Shown one piece after another: positions 1 through 13,155 of a DNA stretch of 64,000 nucleotides. The first letter of the stretch is position 1, and each line of letters starts with the position of its first letter. The notes below the pieces were generated by a model. The model was not told the origin of the DNA. It saw only the letters and a program-made list of their open reading frames with translations, and did not search any database. Position numbers and translations under genes: made by a program. The stretch spans positions 47,931,381 through 47,995,380 of the forward strand of contig JALJCS010000001.1 in assembly GCA_023055355.1 (NCBI GenBank). The letters run 5' to 3'. Origin of the DNA: Agelaius tricolor (lineage: Eukaryota > Chordata > Aves > Passeriformes > Icteridae).

Positions 1-20
1 ATATTAAATTAATTTAATAT
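1..20. repeat. 20-bp perfect palindrome
   Basis: ATATTAAATTAATTTAATAT is its own reverse complement. The window begins at its first base, so the palindrome may be longer. Confidence 0.9.
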
Positions 21-2335
21 CAATTAGATATTATTGCTTTCATACATCCCAACAGGACAGAGGCAAAACAAAAGAGATCATTCCATTTGCCTTTTTTTTT
101 TAAATAGGACTTCATGTGACAAGAATTGGGGAGGAAAATCCTTACTTTCTGCACTATAAATCTTCAAAATAAGAGAGTAAAGAGATAGAGAAGCAAAGAC
201 ATGCCCCACAAAAAATTATTGCAGGCATCAGGAAAGAAATAATTTTTAAAAATTATTAAGCTTCCCCTAATCTGCAGATGTAGCAAAATTCTCATTTAAG
301 AAAATAACCACTCGCTAGCCAATGCATATTTTATTTCAACATACTGCTCAGTTATAGCTTAGACCATCTGCTGCCACAAATTCCAGTGACACAACTCCCT
401 TTTGCTCAAGTTAAAGGGAGAGAAGCTGTATCCAACAGCTCCTGATATGTCCCTGAAATAATCCAGTCACATCAAATACACTGGCTAGCATAAAAGGAAA
501 AGAGACCTGCTGCTGACCTCTGAATTAAAAAAGAGAAAATATGATTCACCATACAGTACATGTTATGAATTTCTCTGGGTTTGACCATTTTTTAAGTCAG
601 ATGGTAAATCTCAAAAACCACAGTACTGACTTTTAAGAAAAGAAGTTCCTCATTGTACCAAGGTCTAAATGTCTTTTATGTCCCCTTGACCTACCACAGT
701 TGTGTTGGCACTTGAACACCAACCTGTTGAATGGTGAGAAAACAGCTAGAAGTTTGAGCTGTGGGCTAATTTTATCTTCTTATCAGGCTTCTGCCTAGTG
801 CTGACTGACTTGAAGTCTCTCCCTTCATCTCTCAGGGCTGAAATGGAGAAGGAGCTGCAGAGCAGAGAAGAAAATCATACTGCTTCTGCATATGGCTTCC
901 CTGCTGCTGCAGCTGGAGATGGTTTCTGCTCTGCTGACCCTGTCTAATTTCCCTAGTTAAAATCTTCATCTTGCTGAACAGGTCTGATGCTTTTCTGGAA
1001 AATTACTAATACTTTGCATTATTCATAGCACTGCCATTCTGAATAGGATACACAAAATGGAACATATTGATTCCACTTTTCAGTTTGACAAGACTATCAC
1101 CATACTGACAAGACCAATATTAAAAACCTCATAAAATTACAAGGTTTAGAGGCATAAGTAATGCACCTATTTGCAGTTTTTTTTAATTTTCAGTCATCTG
1201 CTGAAGTTCTTTTCTACAACTATGAAAGAAAAAACCATACTCCCCTCCCTACAAAGAAACCCAGAATCTCTCAATGCCTTAATCTCAAGTGCTATGGCTT
1301 CAAAAAGCTCACCAAGCAACAAGATCAAGTATAAAATCATGAAGGTTAATAAATCTGTGAGGAAGAGAAAAAAAGTGTCAAATATGCTTCCCCTTGCCCT
1401 CCTTTCTTTTTATCAAAGATATAATCTGTTAGGACTACATTCTGAAGAAGTTGTTTTTTTTTTTTCCTTCAGCCACTGATGAACACTTGAGTTTTCTTTT
1501 TTTCCTTTCAAAGAGAAAAAAAAATTAATTTTGAAGAAAATAATAAACTCATTTAACAATCCATCTTCACCATGGAAAGTTTCCTATTTGCCACTAGTTA
1601 GTGGATTTTTCCCCATGAAAAAGGAAATTACTCTTGACAAGCTCAGTTATGAATAGTGGCTGGCTTTGCTTGGATCAGAGTTCATAGGAAAAAAGTTGTG
1701 TTCAAGGTAACCTGACTAGCCTGTGTTTCAATAACTCACTGAGCAGTAGCCAGATTTGCTGAAACAATGGCAGTCCGTTTTCCAGAGTCTACAACAACAA
1801 ACAATCAGCTTAACACCCTTTGTTGGGGTTTTTGGACATTTTGATTTTGATTTTATGTAAAGCAGCTATATTTACAAGGCATAGAGGAGCTTTGAAAATT
1901 CTAGCAGACAAGAAAAAAAAAAAGTCCTGTTTGGAATAATAGCCAGAAAAAATGCTTTTACTTCAAAGGAGAATTTCACTACCTTGTTACACAGGGAATG
2001 CATTTTCTCAGCTGACACAGCAGGTCTACTGCTTATCCTGAAAGATGGAGTTACCATTTCATTCAAGACATGCACCCACCATCCCTGATAACTTGCAACC
2101 ATGTAATATCAGCAAACTGGTCAGGGATATGTATTTTTGAAAAAGGTAATTCAACTTCAAATAGCCATCTTAAGGCAAAAACCAAAACCACATTTGAAAC
2201 AGATGATGCCTGTTTCTTGGGGCCTTTTTTTTTTACATTTCTTTCTTTAAATAATGTGGAATTACAAGGAAGATAATAAAAAATTATTTCCTGGCAGCAG
2301 TACCCTTCTCAACTTTACTAATTATTAACAAAAAA

Positions 2336-2363
2336 TGGGGGAGGAGAGGGAGAGGGAGAGGAG
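2336..2363. repeat. Purine-rich (GGGAGA)n-like stretch
   Basis: About 28 bases made only of G and A, with GGGAGA repeated, on the plus strand. A low-complexity microsatellite-like tract. Confidence 0.8.
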
Positions 2364-3291
2364 CAATACTTTTTATGCCAGGAAGGAAAATCTGATTTCT
2401 GGAATACCTGACACCTGAAGAGCACTGCTGAAGGAAAACACAGCAGACACTTGCCAGGCAGGGCCAAGCAACAGAGAGCACATTACAATCCATCTGCCAA
2501 CACAAACCTATGGCATTTGGTTGTTTTTGGAGAAACACAAACACCCATCTCTCCATCATAGGAGCACACTGAAGCAAACAAAGCAAGAATATACAGACAG
2601 CACCAGATTTTTAGGCAGACTATTCCCCAGTTCAGATCTATTCATTCTGTAATGAGACAGAAACAAAATCTAAATTTGCACCTCTGTCCTTCGCCTTCAT
2701 TGCTGTATTGGGGGCTCTTGCCCTGCTGGGTGGGCTGGCTGGGAAGAACCTGCCACCTCCCTAGTGGGACAAGCAGCCCAGATGTGTCCCACAGGAGCAC
2801 CCCACGTGGGCTCCACAGACATGAGCCTTGGTGCCAACCAGAAAGGAGCAAGCACACAGTGCTCCAGCAGGCCCTGGGGTCCCTGTGAGCTGGGACCAGG
2901 ATAAGGCGCAGGATTTTACTCTGTAGGGTACAATAAACCTTAAAAACTTCAGAAAAACTAGAACAAATGAAGTCTTGAGTATGTCTGGGCACTGATGTCC
3001 CTATTTTCCACAAAATGCCATCTCTGCTTCCATATGATTTCAACATAAACTACTTCAGTCTTAAAAATACAGAATTGACAAGTGTGCCCAGCCATTCTGC
3101 AGTCAACAGAAGAGTCCACACCACCACCAAAAAATTACACGATAGGAAAATATTTTGTTGTCAACAAACACCTAGGGCTCAGGACAGCTTTGGATGCCTG
3201 AATAAAGACATGTCTATCCCTCACCACGTCAGCCACACACCATGGGCAGGCAGTTCTCCCAATTCTACTGCCCTTGCCATGCATGCTCCTT

Positions 3292-3365
3292 GCCATGCAC
3301 CACCTCACAGCTTCAGCTTTGCTTTTTAGCCATGCACCACCTCACAGCTTCAGCTTTGCTTTAGC
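3292..3365. repeat. 37-bp tandem duplication
   Basis: Two adjacent copies of a 37-bp segment starting GCCATGCACCACCTCACAGC at 3292 and 3329, almost identical, differing only in the length of the T-run at the end. Confidence 0.92.
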
Positions 3366-5059
3366 TAGGAAGTTCTAGAGATCAGGATCTCTGCTTATTT
3401 CTCTTTGCTGGCAGCTCTGACAGCCAGAAAACTTAGGTATAAACCACAGAAAGGAAAGAGGAAGGAGAATGACAGACAAGGAATAAAATGGGCTAATAAA
3501 TTCAGTTTTATTTTCATGGGTTGTCAGTTCCTGCAGGTTTTGACACCTACAGAGCGAAGTGAGTATCTGACTGCCTGAAATTACATTATCATGCCACAGC
3601 CTGAACACACTCAATATGCTGGCAGTAAGAGGAGGGCTGTCTCTCTCTCTGTCCTTCCTCTGTCAGGAGGAGTAAAAGGTTCTGCAGTTTCCTTCCCCAT
3701 CCTACTGCCAATACAAGAGTTTTCATTTAAGGTGGTTAAAGCATAATGCAAGAAGGAAAACAGTCAAGACAAAGTCCTAGCAAGGAGTATAAAACCTTCC
3801 TACTTCAGAGGTTTTATAGTATGGTTTTCTAGGGACAGCCACCATGATTTCATTAGACAAGTCTTCAAAAAAAATGTTAATTAAACATAATTTCAAAAAG
3901 TCTGACTCCTACTCCTAAACACAGACATATACACACATATCTACATTATTACATCATATTTTTAAGACACACTATTTGCTGCTCAATGCCCCATCTCTAT
4001 TATTTATGCCATGTACACATTGTAACTTTAAAAATAATTTTTTAAAAATTTGCACTAACAGAAATTGAAAGCATTATTTTTTTTCTGGATGATAAAACAT
4101 TCCAGTTTTAAAAACCATTGTATTCCAACTTAAGACAAAATATCAATCAATAATTAGTTTTACTTGATGACTACTAAATGCTGCTTTCGGGTTCATAATG
4201 CCCAAAATGCTAGACTATGCACTGAAGATAACATTCATATCACACACAGATCCTCTTGTTTTCATTCACTTTAAATAGTTACTTGTCAGCTAATTATAAT
4301 TGTTAAGTCATCCCTTACTGGGAATCATGCAAGTGTTATCTGCTTAGATGTGTGTTCCTGTTACTTTCACATTAACAAAGTATGTGAGAATTGAAAATGC
4401 AAATACTCAACTTGAGGCTTACAAAAATTATCAAGCACTTGAAATTCACCCATACTGAAACATCAAACCAAAGAGACTTCGCATTTCTGAACAGCATGAA
4501 ACAAATGTTAGCACTGAAACAGTGTTTTATCCATCTATTTTAAGGATTTTGACATCTTCTCTTCTGGTACCTTTACTATTAACAGTGCACAATGTAAAAT
4601 TGTGGATGCAGTTCATACTTTAAATGCATTTGTATCTTAGCTTTTAACAATAAATTTGAGAATAGTCGTGATAGTGTTAACAATTAATAGCTTCAGCATC
4701 AGTTTGGAACTTACAAAAATTAATTTGATTGGAAGAGATGTAAGACAAAGTCTTAGCTACTATGGCATATACCCAAGAACACTCAACTATTTTAAAGTCA
4801 AGAAACAACATTCAACTGGAGATGTCTATAACTGTAACTACCTTATATAAATCACCTAGTAGCAGAATTCACTTGGAAGCATGTCAGTTTCAAGTTTGCT
4901 TTTGAGTTACCCAGAGCAGAAACGAATTTCAGAAAATCACTACTGGCTATGAGGAACATTTACCATACACACAAGGACCTTTTCCTGGGTACCCCTGAGG
5001 CTTCAGATTTTTACTGATCAGACATTTTCTGATGAAGAGGTGTTGCTTTGGTAATTAAC

Positions 5060-5285
5060 AGAATAGAATAGAATATTTCAGTTGGAAGGGACATACAAGG
5101 ATCATCTAGTCCAACTGCCTGACCTCTTTAGGGCTGACTGAAAGTTAAAGCTATTGTTAAGGGCGCTGTACAAATCACTCTTAAATGCTGACGTGCCTTG
5201 GGCATCGACCACCTCTCTAAGTAGCCTGTTCCAGTGCTTCACCACTCCCTCTGTAAAGAAATGTTTCCTAATGTATTTCCTTTTT
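5060..5285 (-). mobile_element. CR1 non-LTR retrotransposon, 3' end
   Basis: A 5'-truncated CR1 copy on the minus strand, so in the same sense as UST. The last part of ORF2 is still readable on 5293-5102 (FFTEGVVKHWNRLLREVVDA), which matches the CR1 ORF2 C-terminal pattern of TER/GVVxHWNxLxREVVD. It is followed by the usual 3' part (GGACTAGATGATCCTTGTAT, then TCCCTTCCAACTGAAATATTC) and a tail of three ATTCT units at the low-coordinate end. Short length and 5' truncation are typical of CR1. Its upper edge fades into unique sequence near 5285-5295. Confidence 0.92.
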
Positions 5286-5630
5286 GAATACATCAGAACT
5301 TATTCACAACAATGACCAGAAAGGACTTCCACAGCTTCAGTACATGTTGTCCAAACCATCGCATTTTCTATTTTTTACTGGATCCTGTAACTACCCATTC
5401 CAACTGTAAACTTCTATTAGTCTGACACTGAAACAGCTCAAAAGTAATCATCCTTGAGGCCACTTTTTCATGCCTCCCAAAAATCTGTCTTCTTGTATCC
5501 TTTCCCGTATTTACTTCTTCCTCAAGAGCCTGAACCTATGTCATTCCTCATATGGAAATTATTTAATCATTTCTCCCACCCATTTGTGAGTGTTTTCTGG
5601 TTCTTTCAATCCCATTTTGGGAATGGGAGA

Positions 5631-5780
5631 TGTCCTGGTTTAGGACAAATTTGGGAGGAAATAGCCTAGGAGAGGAAGTCACAAATGTCAAATGAAAGTA
5701 GTCAAGCGCAGACATACTGGAGATTTATATACAATGAAGCTCTCTGTATTGCTCTCTATTGCTTTTGGTTTGCCTTTTTT
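5631..5780 (+). mobile_element. Possible LTR 5' fragment
   Basis: The sequence TGTCCTGGTTTAGGACAAAT begins here and continues GGGAGGAAATAGCC. This looks like the start of avian ERV LTRs, which often open TGTCCTGGTTTAGG. The 3' side cannot be traced and no TATA or terminal CA pair was assigned. The end coordinate is arbitrary. Confidence 0.35.
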
Positions 5781-7250
5781 GACTGCTACCTAGAAACAAA
5801 CATGCTACAGTAGAACCACCCATCACACAGAGAAGATCTCACTCCTAACCCTGCAAAAGGCTTGTGAGAGTCCATCAGTTTCTAAGTGAAATAAGGATTA
5901 TCCCCCACAAACTGCTTTCCCTCCTTCAATGAAGGCAAGGCTGGCTTTTGTCCCTGGGCTGCACAAGAATGCTCTTTTCTGTTCTTGTTCAATGATCCAA
6001 AAATATATCTCCTTAAAATATAACACAGACATACCCTCTTCTCTTATACAGTTTACATGGCCTTAAAAAGCTGGCATCAATATATTAGAATCTTTGTTCT
6101 CTGGTTGGGATTTTCCACTCTACAAATAGGATCTTCCTATAGAGAAGCTAGAGAAAACTATTTCCCCAAGCTACCACAACACATAAAACACAAAAAGCAG
6201 CACAAGAGAGAAATCAAGAGCTGTCCTGTATTCATGCTCAGAAGGCACAAATAAAAACTTGGCAAAATCACCATAAAAATTAAGATTCATAATTTTAATC
6301 TTAATACAGCAAGGTCCTTTAATAAAAGATCTTAAGTTCTTATGTATGTAAATGTCTTTAAAAGTGCTACCGAAACACAGTATATGGTAAGACCCTCTAA
6401 TAATGTTACATTTAAATAAGATTGTGGGTACTTAGTGCTGGGACCTCTACTAGTTGTTTTCTGGTTTTCTGTGCAGTTGCTTAAAATCTGCAACAGCCAG
6501 AAATTTTCAGACCACTACAATGCTGCAAGAAAAAACCCCTCACCTTTTTACATTCTGAAGCAATAGATTGTTGTTATCCTGTATCCTGTCTCCACAAAAA
6601 GGAGAATGGCAATACAGAATGGTATCATTAAAATAAAAACATGGTATTAATCTTACATTTTCTATGAATATAAGTATGTATTGTGAATTACATGGAAGTT
6701 TTTAGCGTTGCAATCTTAACCAATGCTATATTGCATATTTACAATATGCAACTGACTCAGACTACTGAATGAAAACAGATTTGGAAGGCCCATTTTTTTG
6801 CTTTTGTATAAATGCATAATGTTGCAATGTTTGGAATGCAAACACCACAGGGGAACATTAAAAAAATATTGGTTTGTAAATTAAAGCCACTGAAAAGTAA
6901 ATGTCAGCCATGAAAATATTTCCTTTAATATTATAAGTTGTTTAATCAGTCCCTCCTCCAGCTGAGGTCTGAATTATCATTAACTTTGTGGTTCAATAAA
7001 TTATTAATACAAAATGGGAGAATCTAAGGGGGAAAATGGTGCTTTAGAGCACACACAATAGATGAAGAGCTGCAAAAATGGGCCAGAAATTTTGCTGTGA
7101 AGAGGTAATGCAGCAAAAGGGAACAGCTGGAGACTATTAAAAGCACTCATTAGAGGGAAGAAGCAGCAAACTGTTCTAATTGGGTCAGCTGACAGGTGGC
7201 TGTGCTTCAGCAGCACTCACCCAGCAGCGCCGTCCTGGGTGCAGGGATCG

Positions 7251-7851
7251 GTGCCACTGTGTGATCCCAAACCCGACCTCAGCTGCAAACTGCACTGCAG
7301 CACATCCAGTGACCAACCCCAACCACCAGGGACTGGTGCCACTGTGTGATCCCAAACCTGACCTCAGCTGCAAACTGCACTGCAGCACATCCAGTGACCA
7401 ACCCCAACCACCAGGGACTGGTGCCACTGTGTGATCCCAAACCCAGCCTCAGCTGCAAACTGCACTGCAGCACATCCAGTGACCAACCCCAACCACCAGG
7501 GACTGCTGCCACTGTGTGATCCCAAACCCAACCTCAGCTGCAAACTGCACTGCAGCACATCCAGTGACCAACCCCAACCACCAGGGACTGGTGCCACTGT
7601 GTGATCCCAAACCCAGCCTCAGCTGCAAACTGCACTGCAGCACATCCAGTGACCAACCCCAACCACCTCAGCACCAGGGACTGGTGCCACTGTGTGATCC
7701 CAAACCCAACCTCAGCTGCAAACTGCACTGCAGCAACATCCAGTGACCAGCACCAGGGACTGGTGCCACTGTGTGATCCCAAACCCAACCTCAGCTGCAA
7801 ACTGCACTGCAGCACATCCAGTGACCAGCCCCAACCACCTCAGCACCAGGG
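7251..7851. repeat. 85-bp minisatellite, about 7 copies
   Basis: A head-to-tail tandem array. The marker GTGCCACTGTGTGATCCCAA (copy 4 begins CTGCC) starts at 7251, 7336, 7421, 7506, 7591, 7683 and 7763. Five copies begin at exact 85-bp steps. The step of 92 comes from a 7-bp insertion (TCAGCAC) and the step of 80 from loss of about 12 bp in the CCCCAACCACCT part. Copies are nearly identical, differing mostly at one or two sites such as CCCGACC/CCTGACC/CCCAGCC/CCCAACC. The array is much richer in G+C than the surrounding intron. Unit length is 1 modulo 3, so a stop-free unit gives ORFs in shifted frames on both strands; these are not genes. Confidence 0.96.
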
Positions 7852-8569
7852 CATAACACAGGCAGGAAAATGACCACTGTCTGCACGGGGCTGTGTCAGG
7901 GAAAACACTGAGAGTGCACAAAATGTTTAGTCTCCTAACTACAGCTCAGAACACACTGAAAAGTGAAAAATGTTCTTTTTAATTTATAGATTTAACTCCC
8001 CAATATCTGGTATGCACTGCACAGACAAAGGCAAATAATTTTAACCTGTGCATGCCTCAGATTTCCAGTCTAATCTATGCTAACCAAGTTATCAAAGCCT
8101 CCTCAAAATTTCCCAGGTTCAACCAAGGCAATTCTCTCCCAGCCTGTTTTTTTATAGAGAAGCACACTCATGAAAGTGACAGTCAGAAGATGAAGGCATG
8201 GGCTCCATATCATGGTCTCTCCTGGAGGCCATGTGTCAGGCAACTGAAAAGCTTCAAGAAACTTTTCTGAAGTCACGAAGGAGAAAGCTCAATGATGACA
8301 AATAGTGATGACAGGTACTGATGACAATTCATAATATAATGACCCAGGATATTATGCAGATAAACACAGGAAATAAGACAGCCAGCTGCTGTCCGAAAAC
8401 CAGTGTAATTGGTAAAAGAATATTTTTCACTGTAGATAGAAATTTGAGGATATAAATTATTAAACTAGTTAAATATATTTAGTGAATATTCTTATATTAA
8501 TGAAAACTATGGAAATCAAAAAGGAAATTCTCAAGATTCAAGACTAAAAAAAAAAAAACAATGTTCTAT

Positions 8570-8600
8570 GGTGAATGGGTACACCATTTACCCATTCACC
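8570..8600. repeat. Perfect 12-bp inverted repeat (hairpin)
   Basis: GGTGAATGGGTA (8570-8581) and TACCCATTCACC (8589-8600) are exact reverse complements around a 7-base loop. It follows an A12-A13 run. No terminator or RNA gene context is evident. Confidence 0.9.
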
Positions 8601-11600
8601 TTTTCTTATTATTTTGTTTGGAATTTACGAAATAACCTCAAAAGCATTAGTTTAAGTATTTAGCCATAAAAGCTAACATTGCAAAAGGAATGGTTTTTTC
8701 CCTATTATAAGAAATCTGATGTGAAATTTCCCTGACATCACTTGAATTTTACTTCCCTCCTTTAAAGTAATCCTAATACACTTTTAACAATTATTTTAAC
8801 ATTTCATTTAAAAGACAAAAGGACAGATGCTGTTTTATGGGATCACTTGCATGAGTAATCTTTAACATAAATGATGTTGAATATTGTTAGAATATTTTTA
8901 ATTTTTGCTGAGAAAAACATATTTATTTTCAGAGACAAAGTTAAGAAAATTATGCAGAGCCACCCAGAGATGCTGCGCAAACGTAACTGCTAATTTTAAT
9001 GAAAATTTGAAATATCCTATAGGAAGGTGACAAGTTCTTATCTTACTGAATGATTTTTTAAATACAACAATTCTCACTTATGATACTTTAGCTTAGAAAT
9101 CTTTTACTGGAGTGAGCTAAGAGTCACATTATTCACGAGCCTAACAGAGATCAGAATCACATGTAACCAGATTTGCAACAACACACAGCCCATGCTGCTT
9201 CACATGCTCATTCAGCCTGAGTAGTCTTAGATCAAAGTTTTACCCAGTATTAAGAAAATATGAAACCCCTATACATGCCTTTTTTTATATTTGATATTTC
9301 AAACTGAAGCGGTAATAAACACTAGATAATTATAGACAAGATTTCTGGAAGTAAAATTTTAATATAAAGCATTAAAATATTAATAGTAGTCCCTCTTCAT
9401 CAGGGGTGCTTCCTACCTCCTGCACTTCCAAGTCCTGAAATAAATAACATCTCAGGCATGGTTTTCTTTTGCTTGGTACCTGCAGCACTCACAACTGTAC
9501 TGATAAGGGTTTGCTTGCTTTATTGAAGCATATTTACTCCAAGAACTCTAGTTCGACCTGAAAGACATTCACTACAATGCATTTAAATTAACTTTTGTGA
9601 ATTTATCTCATCTTACAGGACCATAATGTAGGGCTGACAGTCACATCAGTGTGCTTGAGGCTTGCTCAAGGTGCTCACCATTAATTACGTCTCTGCCTTA
9701 CTCCAAAAATGCTGCCACTATTTTTTTGGGGAGAAGCTTGGAAGTGATTTCTTCAGGTGACTAACAATAACTCACTCCAGCAGTGAAAGTGCCAGGTCAG
9801 GCACTGGCAGGCAGCTGGTGGATCTGGGTAAAAAGTCACACATGGCAGCAGCTGCCTCTGCTATATCTGACTCATGAATAAAAGGCTTGTTTTCTATTCT
9901 GACTTTCAATTAAATTTTGGTAAACACAGACATTCACCAAAATGTTTAGAACAATTTATCTGACTCCTGAATGAATGGTTGTGTTTCCTGGAACAAAGTC
10001 AAAGCCTGAAGCTCTATTCAGAGAAAATTTCAAATAATCAATGAACGGCAGAAATTTCTGTCTCTGTTTCTGACCTTTGCAGTGTCAGCAGTTCAGATTT
10101 TCAATGTTAGAAAAACAGCATGCAAGGTACTGCAAGACTGCAAGATAGTTTGGGTTTTTTTCAACTCCCTTTTTTCATAAGGATCAGAATTGAGGGGAGG
10201 GAATGCTTCCATCAAGGGCATCACAACCTGGAACTCACTGGACACAAAACCTGATCTTAAAATGCTTTTCCACCCTTAAGAGTCTGCTTTCTAGAGCAGC
10301 TGAGCTCCCACACCTTCACACTGCAGTTTGAGGGAATATGGATGCTGCCCCTCATCATTTTCAATGGAGATGGTCAGTGCTGGCAGCTGTTGATGAAGAT
10401 GCCAAGATGGCCTGGAAAGGCTCCCAGTTGCCCACACCACCTTCCAGGAGATAGGAAGCCAAGAACATCATGGTTGATAAAAGCACAATTAGCCTCTAAG
10501 ACCCACTTTCCAGATACATATATTTTGCTTGCAAACCCATCTCTTCTGGTAAAACAGGAAAGTAATATAAAAAGCTTCTCCAGTCCATTTTGTAAGTCCA
10601 TAACTGCTATCACACAACATCAAGTACTCCAGCAAAGAGCTCAATGTCATGGATCAATTAGCAGTTATGTGTTTTCCTGGCTGATGGAAGAAGAAAAGTA
10701 AAAGGTCATATCCTCCCCCTGCTTTCATGTATCTGCTCGTGGTCAGGCACACCTCATCCCCAACAACTTAGGTTTAATATTGTGATCAATGTTGAAACTA
10801 TTTAATATGCTAAATCTAAGTTTATCCTTAAATAGTCCCCTGTAAAAAAAAGTAATGTTTCATGATGAGTTTTGCATTTTAAAGAATATTAGGGAAGAAC
10901 TGCAAAAGTTATGAGACCTGCCATGAGGCCACCCATCAGTCTTGTGCTAAAATGGCATATTGGTTCAGTCTCAGAGGTAAAACCAGCTGCTTACTTTCTA
11001 CACTGTTAGATCTGACAATTGATTTTGCAGATTTCTGAAGTTATGACTCCAAAATCCCCAATACCTGACTTTTAAGAAATACGCCAGCTGATTTTCTTGC
11101 ACCACTGTGGAAAATATTAGAATGCAGGCATGCAATATATGATGTGGTTGGATAGCTAAAGTGTTAAAAATGCTGAACATTCAGAATGAGCAGCTTTTGA
11201 GACAATTTCAATGGCAAGTGACCTATGTCTTACTGTCACTCTCTTTGAGCAGTGCAAGTGACTGACAAAGTCTGCCAAGGAAGGATGGAAAACAGGTTCC
11301 AAAAATGTTTCCAGGATTCTAACACTGACTTACCAACAGAGAAAATCAAAATGAAAATGCAAAAATAGTTTTTATTAAGGATACTAATGGTGCCTCAGAT
11401 CAACAAACTGCCTTTTGAACAAAATGATTACTGACCTCAGTCAGACACTTTTTATTTCTTTTTCATTATAGCTTTTGTACTGGTCTATGTATGCACAGAT
11501 ATCTGCATATGCATATAAATAATTAACTTAAAGAACATACCAATGCCTATGAAAATGCAAGGTAATTTCTATTAGTTTTTAAACCAAGACAATATGAATT

Positions 11601-13155
11601 GGATCTATTTGTTTCAGTTCTGCTTGAAGTAAAATTTCACTGGCTATATAGATCATGTCTTAAGCTGCACAGTCAGTACTGAAATAATACCAGAGTCAGT
11701 CGTAACAGATGCCAATCACTGCACTTCAAATGAGAAGGCACTCAAAGTAAAGTACAGGCTCTACCACTCACTTTTAACATTTCCAAAAAAGAAAATGTAA
11801 TACTGTTATAAAGTTGTAGTAAAAACCCCCACCAATCAGTAATTTCCTCAACCCTCTTGTCCCATTCAGAGATGATGAAGCAGAAGTCCATGCACACACA
11901 ACATGCAAAACCTTCCAGCTCTGCACACCAGGAAGTCAAGACCCATTTAGCCAACATAAGAAACCCTTCACAGTTTATACCTGTATAGGAGATGTCATTA
12001 AATTTAAGGCTATTAGATCATTACACTGATACCTTCCCCTTCAATTACCCATAATGTACAAGCTTGTCTGTTCACAGGGCTCTATATGACAAAACCAGAA
12101 GACAAATGAAATTTAAACAGCTCTGTAACAGGGAAAAAACCCAGCCTTCCTTGGATTCATCTAACTTCAGCTAGGGCTGAAAGGTATTGTGTGGCAATTG
12201 TTCAGAGCTGCGTTCTCTACGGCTCATCAGATATCTTGTACTCTACTGCCTCTTCAAAACCCCACAAAAACATCCTCTCTTCCTCCTCCAAAACCACAGA
12301 CATATCTTGTTTTGACATTATGTCTGGCCTGCAACATCTCATAGCAGACCATCAAGCTGTCCTGTTCAAGTATGCCTGAAGGCTGAGTCCAACTGGATCT
12401 CCATTAGAGAGAGAGAGTAAGAAGTAATTCCATCATTTTGCCTTTTTGAGAGATGTCTGTGTACATGCAAGTGATCAATATAAACCAAACTAGCTACCTT
12501 CCTAGCTTCTCAGTTTCTTATTTAGCATTCATTCAACACCTACTTCCACGGGATCTTGGTATGCAACAAAGGCAGGCAGGTGTTATGAAGGTTCAGCAGC
12601 TATATAAATTTAAAACTTGTTATGAATAGCTTATTCAGCATTATTGCCATCATCTTAACCCAAAAAAGACAAAAGGAAACAAAACCAAAGCAAGAATTGA
12701 GATTAGACCCCTGGTGTAAAGAACATTACAAACAACTTAGCAGCAATAACACTGGAGACTTGAGCTCCCTGAATTGCTTTGTTTCTCAATTTTCTTCTGA
12801 GGCTGCAGAGTTACAGACATAGTCTGAATCTAAAAATCCGTCTGAATACTCACAGTGATAAATATAGGCAGAATTATTATATTACTATGCAGTGCAAATC
12901 CAACTCAGTGTAAGGACCATAATTCAGCCATGGAAATCTGGAACTTGCTGTCAGCTTATTCAAGATCAAACTGAATTCATTGGCAACACTCTACACAGCA
13001 GAGCTGAGCAAACTAAGGACCAGGCAAGAAAAGACAGAGGAAAACCACAAGATGGGAGATCCTCAGTCTCCCACTTTTCATGCATCCAATTTCAAAAGCA
13101 GCGCTACATAACAATGATGGGAAATTGGTAATCAAAACCTTTTATTTAAACATAC

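Larger units (their letters stand above)
1..13155 (-). other. UST: UST intron 5, partial
   Basis: AT-rich noncoding sequence. It holds a 20-bp palindrome at base 1, a 37-bp duplication near 3.3 kb, a CR1 end at 5.06-5.29 kb, a possible LTR start at 5.63 kb, the 85-bp minisatellite at 7.25-7.85 kb and a hairpin at 8.57 kb. I looked for the next UST exon (residues after ERYL) and did not see it. In the rest, 8.6-13.1 kb, I see no gene, RNA or recognisable repeat. Confidence 0.85.

Noticed and set aside
2642..3046. 134-codon minus-strand ORF in intron 5
   Set aside because: No recognisable domain, with a competing ORF on the other strand. Chance frame in a mildly GC-richer patch.
7251..7851. 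Array considered as a CRISPR-like repeat
   Set aside because: The 85-bp units are contiguous with no unique spacers, and the host is a bird nuclear intron.
7185..7873. Cluster of overlapping 64-93 codon ORFs on both strands
   Set aside because: They are the 85-bp tandem unit read in successive frames. No start context, splice sites or family resemblance.
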